Assembly: GCA_965249205.1 (NCBI GenBank)
Contig: CBDFLL010000006.1
Location: 1,550,001 to 1,614,000 of the forward strand
Origin: JAQBVV01 sp965249205
GTDB taxonomy: Bacteria; Acidobacteriota; Vicinamibacteria; Vicinamibacterales; UBA2999
Length of the DNA stretch: 64,000 nt
Direction: 5' to 3'
Shown: one piece after another, positions 53,125 through 61,360 of the stretch
How the letters are laid out: the number at the start of each line of letters is the position of its first letter
How positions within the stretch are numbered: position 1 is the stretch's first letter
Notes under the pieces: generated by a model
Databases searched by the model: none
What the model was told of the DNA's origin: nothing
Seen by the model: only the letters and a program-made list of their open reading frames with translations
Program-made: the position numbers and the translations under genes

Positions 53125-55365
53125 GTGCGCACTCGGATCGTCCCATCCTCGTTAGGAATTCTGTGTGGCGTTTGCTTCGTCGCGACGCTGGCGTCCGGCG
53201 CGGCGACGGCGGCCCAAGGTCCGGCTGCGGAGCGTCCGGTTGCTACAGCGAGCCAGATCAGCGAAGCGCCCCTGCTCGACGGTGACGTACTCGCCGATCC
53301 GGTGTGGAACCAGGTTGGCCCGACTGGAGACTTCTGGCAAACGACGCCAGACGACGGTGTGCCCGCGTCGGAACGGACCGATGTGCGAATCGCCTACACC
53401 GACACGACGCTTTATATTGGCGTCGTCTTGTACGACAGCTCGCCCGACACAGTGGTTGCGGCCGACAGCCGCCGGGACTCACCGCTGGATGCCACCGACA
53501 GCTTCCAGTTCATCCTCGACACGTTTCGCGACGGGCAGAGTGGATTTGTGTTCGGGACAAACCCCGCCGGCATCGAGTACGACGGCCAGGTCGCCAATGA
53601 GGGCCAAGGCGGATTCGGAGCACCATCGACCGGATTACAGCAGGGTGGAGCCGGCGGGGGCTTCAACCTGAACTGGGACGGCGCGTGGGAGGTCCGCACC
53701 CAGGTCGGAGAGTTTGGGTGGAGTGCCGAGTTCGCCATTCCGTTCAGGACGTTGCGGTATCGATCGGGAGAGGACACCTGGAGCCTGAACTTCCAGCGGA
53801 ACATCAACCGCCGCAACGAGATTGCGTACTGGGCACGCTTGGACCGGCAGTACAACCTGTATCGATTGGTTGACGCGGGCACGCTGACCGGTCTTGCCGT
53901 ACCCGCTCAGCGCAATCTCAAGATTTCTCCCTACCTCCTCGGGTCTGGTGTGGACCAAGGAAGTTCGGCGGCCGACGGCGAATTCGACATCGGCGTCGAC
54001 GCCAAGTGGAGCATCAACCCGAGCCTTACACTGGATCTGACGGCCAACACCGACTTCGCCCAGGTCGAGGTCGACCAGCAGCAGATCAACCTCGACCGCT
54101 TCAATCTCTTCTTTCCCGAAAAGCGGCCGTTCTTCCTGGAGAACGCCGGCCAGTTCCAGGTGGGGTCACCCGGCAGTGTCGAGCTGTTCTTCAGCCGGCG
54201 GATCGGCATCGGCAGTGATGGCTCCCCGGTCCCGATTCGCGGCGGAGGACGGCTGACCGGAAAGGTGGGCGGCGTCAACGTCGGGCTGCTCAACATGCAG
54301 ACCGCTCGCGTGGGTGAGTCCACGCCAGCCAACAACTTCGGCGTTGTCCGCCTGAGCCGCGATCTGCGGAACCGCTCGAGCGTGGGTGCGCTGTTTACCA
54401 GCCGGCGCGCGACTGGCGACTTCGCCGACGCTGACGACAACGGTCAGACCTACGCCGTGGACGCGCGCTTCGGCATCGGCCAGCGCGGGACCGTCCAGGG
54501 GTACGTCGCGCGCACCGAGACGCCCGGCGAGACCGGGCGCGAGCACGCGTTCAGCTTCCTTAGCGAGTGGCAATCCGAAGAACTCTGGGTGCGGGGCGGG
54601 TACAGCGAGGTGGCCGAGGGCTTCAATCCTGAGGTCGGCTTTCTGCAACGGAGGAACTATCGGAAGCTGGAAGCGTTCGTCTTCCGCACAATCCGACTTC
54701 AGGACAACCGGTTGGGCTTTCTGGAGATTCGGCCGCACACCTTCTACAACGCGTTCTGGAACTTTGACGGGCTTCAGGAAACCGGTTTCTTGCACCTCGA
54801 CACTCACTGGGTCTGGCGCGCGGGCCATCAGATCGACACGGGTATGAACGTCACCCGACAAGGCGTTGTCACGCCATTCGCAATCGCTCCTGGTGTCGTC
54901 GTGCCGACCGGCACCTACGATCATACGGAAGCGGTCATTGTGGCGAACAGTAACCAGGCGGCACCGTTGTCGGTCCAGAGCCGGTTCACGCTCGGCGGTT
55001 TCTTCGGCGGTACGCGGCGTGCGACATCCGTGGGCGCAACGGCCCGCGTGGGAGAGACGTTCAACACGCGAGTCGAGTGGCAACGGAACGACGTCGACCT
55101 GCCGTGGGGTGACTTCGTCACGAATCTGATGGCCACCCGCGTGTCGTACTCGTTCTCACCCCGCGTGTTCACGCAGGCGCTGCTGCAGTACAACAGCCGG
55201 GTCGACGTCTGGTCAACGAACCTGCGATTCGGGTGGCTTCAGTCCTCGAATACGGGATTCTTCATCGTGCTCAACGACACACAGGACCTGAGCGACCTGT
55301 CGATGAGGGACTTTGGCCGCAGCCTGGTCGTGAAATACAGCCACCTCGTGGACGTGTTTCAGTAG
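53125..55365 (+). CDS. DUF5916-family outer-membrane protein with CBM9-like N-terminal domain
   Basis: The frame is open back to 52849, but the GTG at 53125 just before a signal peptide (FVATLASGAATAAQ) is the best start; about 746 residues. An N-terminal CBM9-like domain (PLLDGDVLADPVWNQVGPTGDFWQ...TDVRIAYTDTTLYIGVVLYDSSP) precedes the DUF5916 barrel (LDLTANTDFAQVEVDQQQINLDRFNLFFPEKRPFFLENAGQF). It ends in a strand-rich C-terminus. Homologues are large surface proteins, often near polysaccharide or hydrolase genes. Its role is unknown, but carbohydrate binding is plausible. Confidence 0.85.
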   Translation: MRTRIVPSSLGILCGVCFVATLASGAATAAQGPAAERPVATASQISEAPLLDGDVLADPVWNQVGPTGDFWQTTPDDGVPASERTDVRIAYTDTTLYIGVVLYDSSPDTVVAADSRRDSPLDATDSFQFILDTFRDGQSGFVFGTNPAGIEYDGQVANEGQGGFGAPSTGLQQGGAGGGFNLNWDGAWEVRTQVGEFGWSAEFAIPFRTLRYRSGEDTWSLNFQRNINRRNEIAYWARLDRQYNLYRLVDAGTLTGLAVPAQRNLKISPYLLGSGVDQGSSAADGEFDIGVDAKWSINPSLTLDLTANTDFAQVEVDQQQINLDRFNLFFPEKRPFFLENAGQFQVGSPGSVELFFSRRIGIGSDGSPVPIRGGGRLTGKVGGVNVGLLNMQTARVGESTPANNFGVVRLSRDLRNRSSVGALFTSRRATGDFADADDNGQTYAVDARFGIGQRGTVQGYVARTETPGETGREHAFSFLSEWQSEELWVRGGYSEVAEGFNPEVGFLQRRNYRKLEAFVFRTIRLQDNRLGFLEIRPHTFYNAFWNFDGLQETGFLHLDTHWVWRAGHQIDTGMNVTRQGVVTPFAIAPGVVVPTGTYDHTEAVIVANSNQAAPLSVQSRFTLGGFFGGTRRATSVGATARVGETFNTRVEWQRNDVDLPWGDFVTNLMATRVSYSFSPRVFTQALLQYNSRVDVWSTNLRFGWLQSSNTGFFIVLNDTQDLSDLSMRDFGRSLVVKYSHLVDVFQ

Positions 55366-55387
55366 CGCCGCCTTCGCCAACAAAAGC

Positions 55388-55744
55388 TTGAAACCGCTAG
55401 CACAATCGGGCCCACCTCAGATGCCTCCGACACCTGGAGCGCGCATCGCGGCGCACCGTTTCATCGCCGCCGGCGTCCTCTGCCTGGGGATCGCCGCCTT
55501 GGCATATGGAGCGCTGCAGGTAACGCTCCGTCAGGCGGCCTTCGTCCATGTCACGTGGGCGGCAGGCGTGGATGACACGATGCGGCAGGCGGCAGAACAG
55601 CGCTACGGTCTGTCGCTGGGAGAGCAAGTGGAGGAGCGCACCTGGGGGCACATCCTTAGCGACCTCTCCCGTACGAATGTCAGATCCCTCGTCACCAACG
55701 GGGTCATCGAGGATACGCGGGACATCGATCGAACTGCCTTTTGA
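55388..55744 (+). pseudogene. membrane glycosyltransferase-like gene, part before an in-frame TGA
   Basis: From a TTG at 55388 (or ATG at 55421) this encodes an N-terminal membrane helix (FIAAGVLCLGIAALAYGA) and an extracytoplasmic domain HVTWAAGVDDTMRQAAEQRYGLSLGEQVEERTWGHILSDLSRTNVRSLVTNGVIEDTRDIDRTAF, then TGA (55742-55744). The same frame continues without another stop to 57109 (VDPSALRRPDP...). A similar domain precedes the membrane part in related multi-span proteins, so the two frames probably form one gene. Confidence 0.55.
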
Positions 55745-57109
55745 GTTGACCCGTCTGCGCTGAGACGTCCAGACCCTGCGTCGCCGCCGTGGATACCGGT
55801 CAGCCTCTGGGGCATGACCGTCCTCTGTTTGTTCGTCGGGCTCACGAGCATCAGCCTTGGGCTTGTCGAGCGAGCCGGTGCGGAAACAGCGACCGGCCAA
55901 TTTGACCGACACCCGACCACGAAGCAGCGGCTGACGTTGCAACATGGGCTGAGCCTGCTCTTCGTCATAGCCGTCATGGGAGCCTGCTTCCTCGCTGCGA
56001 GGTCGATGGACCTACGGGTAGACGAGCAGGTGCACTACCTCCAGATCGAGCGCTACGTCGCGGGTAACTACCTGACGTACACGACCATGACCGGCGGTTT
56101 CCATGCCGCGGCGGCGATCGTCGCGAAGCTGACGGGGCTCTCGGCGAAGGAGGACGTCCGCCTCTTTGTGTTCCTGATCTCGGGAGCGACAATTCTGCTG
56201 TTCCGATCGCTTATGCGATCGTTCGAACCACAGGCCAGCACGGTGCGCACGCTCCAGTTCGTGTTCTTTCCTCTGCTGTTTCCTTTTTGGTTCCTGATCT
56301 ACACCGACATCTTCGCGTTGATGTTCCTGCTGCTCGCTCTCGTGGCTCTGACGCGCCGCAGATTTCACGCCACCGGCGCCCTGATGATCGTGAGCGTGGT
56401 CGTGCGACAGACCCATATCGTCTGGATGGCGCTGCTCGGGCTGTGGACGGTGATCGTGAACTTCGCTGAGCCGCTCCGACAGCTTCTCACGCGCGTCGCG
56501 AGCTTCGGCATCGGCGCCGGACTCTTCCTGGTGTTCGTGATCGTCAACCGCGGCGTCGCGGTTGGAGATCGCAACAACCACCCCGACATGGAACTCCAGA
56601 CCGAGAATCTGCTCTTCATGCTCGTCTGCTTCTTCTTGATGTTCCTGCCGCTCATCGTGTCCAAGCTCCCGCAGATCGCACGTCTGCATCGCGCGGTGCT
56701 CGTCGGCGTGCCGGTGGCGAGTATCGTGCTCTTCTTCGGCACGTTTCGCGTGGATCACTCGGGCAACACCCAGTGGCAGGACTACTACGTACGCAACGCG
56801 ATGCTCGAGACCATGACGTCGTCGCCCGTAGCCGGCGTGGTCACCAGCGTGGCGATCGCGCTTGCCGTCTTGTCGCTCTGCGTGATCCGTCTGCGGCAGC
56901 CGGCCCACTACCTCATCTATCCATTCGCGGCGCTGTCGGTGATGCCGGTGTGGTTGGTCGAGCAGCGCTACTACATGCCTGTCTTCGCGCTCTTCATGCT
57001 GTTTCGCGAATCAGCCTCGCCCCGAGTCGAGCGAACCTTATTGGGGCTATCCGTCGTCGTGGCTCTCTACCTGTTCGCAGGCGTCGTGACGGGGCAGTCC
57101 TTTCTCTGA
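55745..57109 (+). CDS. ALG10-like multi-span membrane glycosyltransferase, part after an in-frame TGA
   Basis: The frame is open from the codon after the TGA; the first ATG is at 55814 and gives 431 residues. About ten membrane helices are present. The motif DLRVDEQVHYLQIERYVAGNY after the second helix, RRRFHATGALMIVSVVVRQTHIVWM and WLVEQRYYMPVFALFMLF resemble DIE2/ALG10-type glucosyltransferases, which use lipid-linked sugar donors. If the TGA is real, translation would have to restart at 55814. Confidence 0.7.
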   Translation, partial: VDPSALRRPDPASPPWIPVSLWGMTVLCLFVGLTSISLGLVERAGAETATGQFDRHPTTKQRLTLQHGLSLLFVIAVMGACFLAARSMDLRVDEQVHYLQIERYVAGNYLTYTTMTGGFHAAAAIVAKLTGLSAKEDVRLFVFLISGATILLFRSLMRSFEPQASTVRTLQFVFFPLLFPFWFLIYTDIFALMFLLLALVALTRRRFHATGALMIVSVVVRQTHIVWMALLGLWTVIVNFAEPLRQLLTRVASFGIGAGLFLVFVIVNRGVAVGDRNNHPDMELQTENLLFMLVCFFLMFLPLIVSKLPQIARLHRAVLVGVPVASIVLFFGTFRVDHSGNTQWQDYYVRNAMLETMTSSPVAGVVTSVAIALAVLSLCVIRLRQPAHYLIYPFAALSVMPVWLVEQRYYMPVFALFMLFRESASPRVERTLLGLSVVVALYLFAGVVTGQSFL

Positions 57110-57122
57110 AGCGTCGGGCGGC

Positions 57123-58223
57123 TCACGCGCCGCTGCTCAGCGCCTCCACGCTGTTGCTCAACGTGCCGATCCCTTCAACCGTGCACGCCGTTCGATCCCC
57201 GTCCTTGAGGTAGATCGGCGGCACGCGGGCTGTGCCCACGCCAGCCGGCGTACCCGTGGCCATGAGGTCGCCGGGGCGCAGCGTCACCATGTGCGACGCG
57301 AACGTCAGCAGGTCGACGACAGTGTGCGTCATCAAGCTCGTCGTCGCATCCTGCATCAGCTCGCCGTTCAACGAGAACTGAACGCCGAGGTTCTGCGGGT
57401 CGGGCACGAACGCGGCCGGAACAACGAACGGGCCGAGCGGCGCGAATGTGTCCTGGCTCTTGCCGAGCAGCCAGTCCGAACCGTATCGGAGGTCCGAGCG
57501 ATCTTCCCGATCCGAGACATCGAGCATCAGCGTGTAGCCGAAGACGTGGTCCATGACCTGCTCGCGGGGGACACGCCGCAAGGTCCTGCCGATCACGACT
57601 GTCAACTCGCATTCCCAGTCGATCATCGTGCGGCCCGGAGGCAGAACGATCGGGTCACCGTTGCCAGTGATTGCCGACTTCAGCTTTGGAAACAGATACG
57701 GGTTGGCTCGCGTGTCATCTGGCGTCCGCGACCAGATGCTCGGGATACCCACGCGCACGCTGTCGTCCACGACTGCGGTGGTCCCGGCGGTTCGCCCCGT
57801 CGCGGCCATCTCGGCCGCGTGCTCTTCGTAATTGCGCGCCGCGTTGACGATGGCATCGGGATCGGTGACGGGTGGCAGCGTTCTCAGGTCAGAGAGGGGG
57901 TACGAGGACTCTGGAGCCTCCTGCAGCGCGGCGCCGGCCAGGCTGCCGAGACGTCCAGCCATCGGCTCATCCCAGATCTCGATGAGTTCGTGCAGCGTGG
58001 GGGGAGCACCGACGTCGGCGCGCGACAGATCGACGACCAGGTCGTCGTTGACGACCAGCCCAACGAAGTCGTCGGCGCCCTGCCGAAACATGCCGAGCTT
58101 GTACGGCGCCGGCGGCCCTTGCAACCCTTCCGATTCCGTCGTAGCGGGGGTGTTCGGCCCCGCCGAACAACCGACGGCCGCCAACGTCAGCGCCGCAACC
58201 AATCCTTTGCACACGTGCGTCAT
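57123..58223 (-). CDS. fumarylacetoacetate hydrolase-family lipoprotein
   Basis: The ATG at 58223 gives 366 residues with a lipoprotein signal ending AAVGCSAG. The FAH fold is complete: IVNAARNYEEHAAEM, IDWECELTVVIGRTLRRV (metal-binding Glu pair), LDVSDREDRSDLRYGSDWLLGKSQDTFAPLGPFVV and LRPGDLMATGTPAGVG. FAH-family enzymes hydrolyse or decarboxylate beta-diketo acids and are almost always cytoplasmic; a lipid anchor places this one outside the cytoplasmic membrane. It may act on 2,4-diketo-type products of the catabolic genes upstream, but no adjacent partner proves this. Confidence 0.85.
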   Translation of the reverse strand: MTHVCKGLVAALTLAAVGCSAGPNTPATTESEGLQGPPAPYKLGMFRQGADDFVGLVVNDDLVVDLSRADVGAPPTLHELIEIWDEPMAGRLGSLAGAALQEAPESSYPLSDLRTLPPVTDPDAIVNAARNYEEHAAEMAATGRTAGTTAVVDDSVRVGIPSIWSRTPDDTRANPYLFPKLKSAITGNGDPIVLPPGRTMIDWECELTVVIGRTLRRVPREQVMDHVFGYTLMLDVSDREDRSDLRYGSDWLLGKSQDTFAPLGPFVVPAAFVPDPQNLGVQFSLNGELMQDATTSLMTHTVVDLLTFASHMVTLRPGDLMATGTPAGVGTARVPPIYLKDGDRTACTVEGIGTLSNSVEALSSGA

Positions 58224-58290
58224 AGTCACCCTCCCAAGGTCGGCGCCATGGTACATCGGCGAACCCATGCCGTCCCGCGTCCACGGCCGG

Positions 58291-58559
58291 CTAGTGGTCT
58301 GGTTGCGAATTGGCTTGTGCACCGAGGGCGGTGAGGCGCCCGGCTGGCCAGGGGCGACGAGGGAGCATGCGGGACGCATGTGACCGAGGAGCAACGCCGC
58401 CAGACGGAAGGCATAGAGCGCTTTTCGGCATTGCGTCTACTCGAACGCCACACGGTCATGAAAAGCGCTTTAGCCGGCCGAATGCCTAACGCGTTTTCGA
58501 GTTCTTCAGAGTAGACCGGAGCCGAAAACGCGCTAGCCGATTCGTAACCAGACCACTAG
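58291..58559. repeat. nested CTAG-bounded inverted-repeat element
   Basis: Outer 24-bp arms begin CTAGTGGTCTGGTTGCGAAT (58291) and end ACCAGACCACTAG (58559), with two mismatches. Inside are two further inverted repeats: AGAGCGCTTTTC (58415) with GAAAAGCGCTTT (58460), and TAACGCGTTTTCG (58487) with CGAAAACGCGCTAG (58523). The inner arms resemble the hairpin at 29076. No protein is encoded. It fills most of the 431-bp gap 58224-58654, which also holds the promoters of the divergent genes. Confidence 0.8.
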
Positions 58560-58654
58560 TCCTTGCGCCGGCCTTGTGGATCACCGAGGGCAGGTGTATA
58601 ACCGGGGCACCGGCCGAAGGGCCGTCGACACTTGGTTTCTTAGGAGGAGGCACT

Positions 58655-59773
58655 ATGCAGCGGCGTCGATTCTGGTCTCTTTGTCTTGCGTGCGTGACGG
58701 TGGCGGTCGCGGTCATGGTGCTGGCACCAGTCCAGGCCCAGCACTCAGCTGGAGCTATCCACGATTGGGAGGAAACGGGGCCCCTGTGGGCCTATGCCCA
58801 CCCTGAGCCCGCACAGCCTGGTGACACCCATGTCCCGCAGACCCTGGTCCGCGACCCGGGCATACGCCCCGGCGAGACGATGGAGGAAGTCACGAAGGTC
58901 TGGAGCATACCGGGGAGCGACTTCATGTTCACCCGACTGGATCTGAGAAGCCTCGACCTCACCAAGAACGACTGGTTTCCCGGCGACCATCCGCCAATGC
59001 CCGACATTATGAGCATCGGCCCCGAGAGCCTGGGCGAAGTCGGGTGGTCGTGCGGCCTGTGTCACTTGCCAAACGGGAAGGGTCGCCCGGAGAACGCGCC
59101 GCCCGCGGGGCAGCCAGTCGCCTACACGATGCAGCAGCTCCGCGACTTCGCCGACGGACTGCGGTATACCTCCGACCCCAGAAAGAGCAATACACACACG
59201 ATGATCCGGCTCACCCAGGCGATGACCGAGGAGGAGATGCTGGAGTCGGCGGAGTATTTTGCCGCGATTCCCTGGACGCCCTGGATGCGGGTCATCGAGA
59301 CCGACCTGGTGCCAGAGATGGAGCTGCACCCGAACGACATGTTCATCACGGTCGGGACTGAGCGCACCGTGCCAATCGGGGGGCGCATCATCGAAACGCC
59401 GGAGAACGAGCTGTACGCGAACTACCTTCGCGGCTCACGATCGGGCTGGAACGTCTACGTGCCGATGGGAAGCCTTGCGAAAGGCGAGGAACTCGTGACC
59501 ACCGGCGGGGGCAAGACGGTGGCCTGCGGCGTGTGCCACGGACCGGACCTCATGGGGCTCGGGCCGATGCCCGGCATTGCTGGCCGATCGCCGAGCTACA
59601 TGATGCGCCAGTTGTGGGATATGCGGCAGGGGACACGCAAGGGCCCGCAGGCCGCGTTGATGATGCCGGTCATCGAGAACCTGACCGTCGAGGACATGAC
59701 GAACATCGTGGCGTACCTGGCCTCGCTCATGCCGCTGCCAGGGCCGGTGGCGCCGCCGACGCGCATCCCGTAA
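58655..59773 (+). CDS. secreted di-haem cytochrome c (paralogue 1)
   Basis: The ATG at 58655 follows TAGGAGGAGG and gives 372 residues. The signal peptide ends PVQAQHS. The first haem site is CGLCH (Cys133, Cys136, His137) with HLPNGKGRPENAPPAGQPVAYTMQQLRDF; the second is CGVCH (Cys291, Cys294, His295) with GPDLMGLGPMPGIAGRSPSYMMRQLWDM. A beta-rich insert (VIETDLVPEMELHPNDMFITVGTERTVPIGGRIIETPE) separates the two. The closest relative in the window is at 61361-62491. It probably transfers electrons in the periplasm; the partner is unknown. Confidence 0.88.
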   Translation: MQRRRFWSLCLACVTVAVAVMVLAPVQAQHSAGAIHDWEETGPLWAYAHPEPAQPGDTHVPQTLVRDPGIRPGETMEEVTKVWSIPGSDFMFTRLDLRSLDLTKNDWFPGDHPPMPDIMSIGPESLGEVGWSCGLCHLPNGKGRPENAPPAGQPVAYTMQQLRDFADGLRYTSDPRKSNTHTMIRLTQAMTEEEMLESAEYFAAIPWTPWMRVIETDLVPEMELHPNDMFITVGTERTVPIGGRIIETPENELYANYLRGSRSGWNVYVPMGSLAKGEELVTTGGGKTVACGVCHGPDLMGLGPMPGIAGRSPSYMMRQLWDMRQGTRKGPQAALMMPVIENLTVEDMTNIVAYLASLMPLPGPVAPPTRIP

Positions 59774-59797
59774 CCCGGCGCACGGTTCTGTCGATAC

Positions 59798-59833
59798 CCG
59801 CGTGGGGGCACCCGTCCCCACGCGGCGTTTTTT
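59798..59833 (+). terminator. intrinsic terminator after cytochrome paralogue 1
   Basis: CCGCGTGGGG (59798-59807) pairs with CCCCACGCGG (59816-59825) around an eight-base loop, and CG then TTTTTT (59828-59833) follows. It lies about 25 bp after the stop codon. A near copy without the T-run follows paralogue 2. Confidence 0.85.
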
Positions 59834-59942
59834 CCCACTGTAGCCATCCTTCCTGAATCACCGACGCGGCACCCACGCGCACGGAACCGAATAGTTGTGC
59901 ATCTCCCGACGCGCGGGTGTATAACCAATTCGTATACGTTAG

Positions 59943-60026
59943 GCGCGGATTTCACTTGTACCTGAATACTCGGTCGAGTCTGATTGCGGCTCCCGAGGAG
60001 CTACGCGCTCATGAAATCCGTGCTAG
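59943..60026. repeat. palindromic repeat family A ending in CTAG, target of IS copy 4
   Basis: GCGCGGATTTCACTTGTACC (59943) and TGAAATCCGTGCTAG (60012-60026) form imperfect outer arms of an 84-bp unit. The left arm is the exact inverse of 33111-33132. The terminal CTAG (60023-60026) is the left flank of IS copy 4. Confidence 0.75.
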
Positions 60027-61321
60027 CAGGCTGCTGAAGAACCCGGGTGATCGGGCCGTTTTCTAAGGATCATGCGAGTCACCACCGACCGACAACGGTG
60101 CGCACGGCTGTGCGCTGGCCCCGATCAAGGGGCCGGCGACACGCGCGGCCGGTGATCAGGGACACCTCGCCTCCAGATTCCGCAGCCGGACCAAGTTATA
60201 GACCGTGGCGGCGAAGGTAAGCTGCCAATCCACGAGGGCGACACCGCGATGCCGGAGTTTGCGCAAGCCGCCAACGGTCTTCATCCAGCCAAAGACCTGT
60301 TCTACGAGTTTCCGTTTCCGCTGACTGACGTGATAGCCCGCATGCCGCGTGGTCCGGCCATCGATCGCACTCCAGCGGACCTTCTGAGCAACGTGGGGCG
60401 TGACGGCCCGGATACGGACAGCGGCCACAAAGCTTGCCACATCGTAGCCCTTGTCCGCCCCGACCGTGCTGCCCGGCGGCGCGCTGGCCTCCAGCAACAG
60501 CGCCGCTGCCTCGCGTTCGGCGGTCCCCGTCGCGTGAGTCGCGCAGACGTTGGCGACAAGTCCCTGTCGATTGTCCAGCAGCACGTGGCCCAGATACGCC
60601 AGCTTGGCTTCCTTCCCCTGGCCCTTCCGAGGCAGCATCGCCTCCGGATCGGTCGTCGACTGGTGCGTGTCGTTGCGCCGCCGCTCCCCGTGGAAGTTGA
60701 CCGTGGGATTCCCGGGGTCATCGGGCGGGTCGCTCTCCGCCGCGTCCCGGCACCGAAAGCTCTTCAGGCTGGCCCACGCTTCCAATTGGGTCCCATCCAC
60801 AGTGAAGTGTTCGTCCGAGAGCAGCCCGGCCGCCCGCGCGTGGGCCTGCACCGCATCAAAGAAGGCGGCCGCGAGATCGCCCGCCAGCAGCCGGTCGCGA
60901 TTCTTGGTAAACGTGGTGGGATGCCAAACCGGGTCGTCCAAATTCAAGCCCACGAACCAGCGGAACAGCAGGTTGTAATTGAGCTCTTCCATCAGCAGCC
61001 GCTCGCTCCGCACCGTGTAGAGCACCTGCAGCAACAACGCGCGCAGCAGCTGTTCCGGCGGGATCGACGGACGCCCTGTGTTGGCGTACAGGCCGGCGAA
61101 CCTGCGCGACATCGTTCTCAGCGCTTCGTCCGTCAGCGCGCGAACCGCGCGGAGCGGATGGTCGGCTGGCACGCGCTGTTCCGGCGACAGGTAGCTGAAC
61201 ATGTGAGTGCTTTGCTCATCGTGTCCGCGCATGATGGGGCTCCCTTCAGCGGTGTTGGGAGCATGGTAGTACGCCGGGATCGATCTGTCGATCCCATTTC
61301 ACGGAGTTTTTCAGCAGCCTG
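60027..61321 (-). mobile_element. 1295-bp IS5/IS1182-like insertion sequence, copy 4
   Basis: Flanked by CTAG at 60023-60026 and 61322-61325. It has the same ends and length as the other copies. One base differs (A at 60273 where the others have G), which is silent in the transposase. It separates the two paralogous cytochrome genes. Confidence 0.93.
60156..61232 (-). CDS. DDE transposase (IS5/IS1182-like), copy 4
   Basis: This 358-residue protein has the same amino acid sequence as copies 1-3; the only DNA difference noted changes a valine codon silently (KTVGGL region). Catalytic Asp146, Asp260 and Glu311 are intact. Confidence 0.93.
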   Translation of the reverse strand: MRGHDEQSTHMFSYLSPEQRVPADHPLRAVRALTDEALRTMSRRFAGLYANTGRPSIPPEQLLRALLLQVLYTVRSERLLMEELNYNLLFRWFVGLNLDDPVWHPTTFTKNRDRLLAGDLAAAFFDAVQAHARAAGLLSDEHFTVDGTQLEAWASLKSFRCRDAAESDPPDDPGNPTVNFHGERRRNDTHQSTTDPEAMLPRKGQGKEAKLAYLGHVLLDNRQGLVANVCATHATGTAEREAAALLLEASAPPGSTVGADKGYDVASFVAAVRIRAVTPHVAQKVRWSAIDGRTTRHAGYHVSQRKRKLVEQVFGWMKTVGGLRKLRHRGVALVDWQLTFAATVYNLVRLRNLEARCP

Positions 61322-61360
61322 CTAGGCGCCCGGATATCTCGTTTCCGTAGGAGAGAGCAT

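Noticed and set aside
55742..55744. TGA read as selenocysteine
   Set aside because: No SECIS-like hairpin just downstream was evident, the family is not a known selenoprotein, and no sel genes are seen in the window.
58574..58654. Earlier start for cytochrome paralogue 1 (MWITEGRCITGAP...)
   Set aside because: The ATG at 58655 has an excellent TAGGAGGAGG site and directly opens the signal peptide; the upstream residues are not signal-like.
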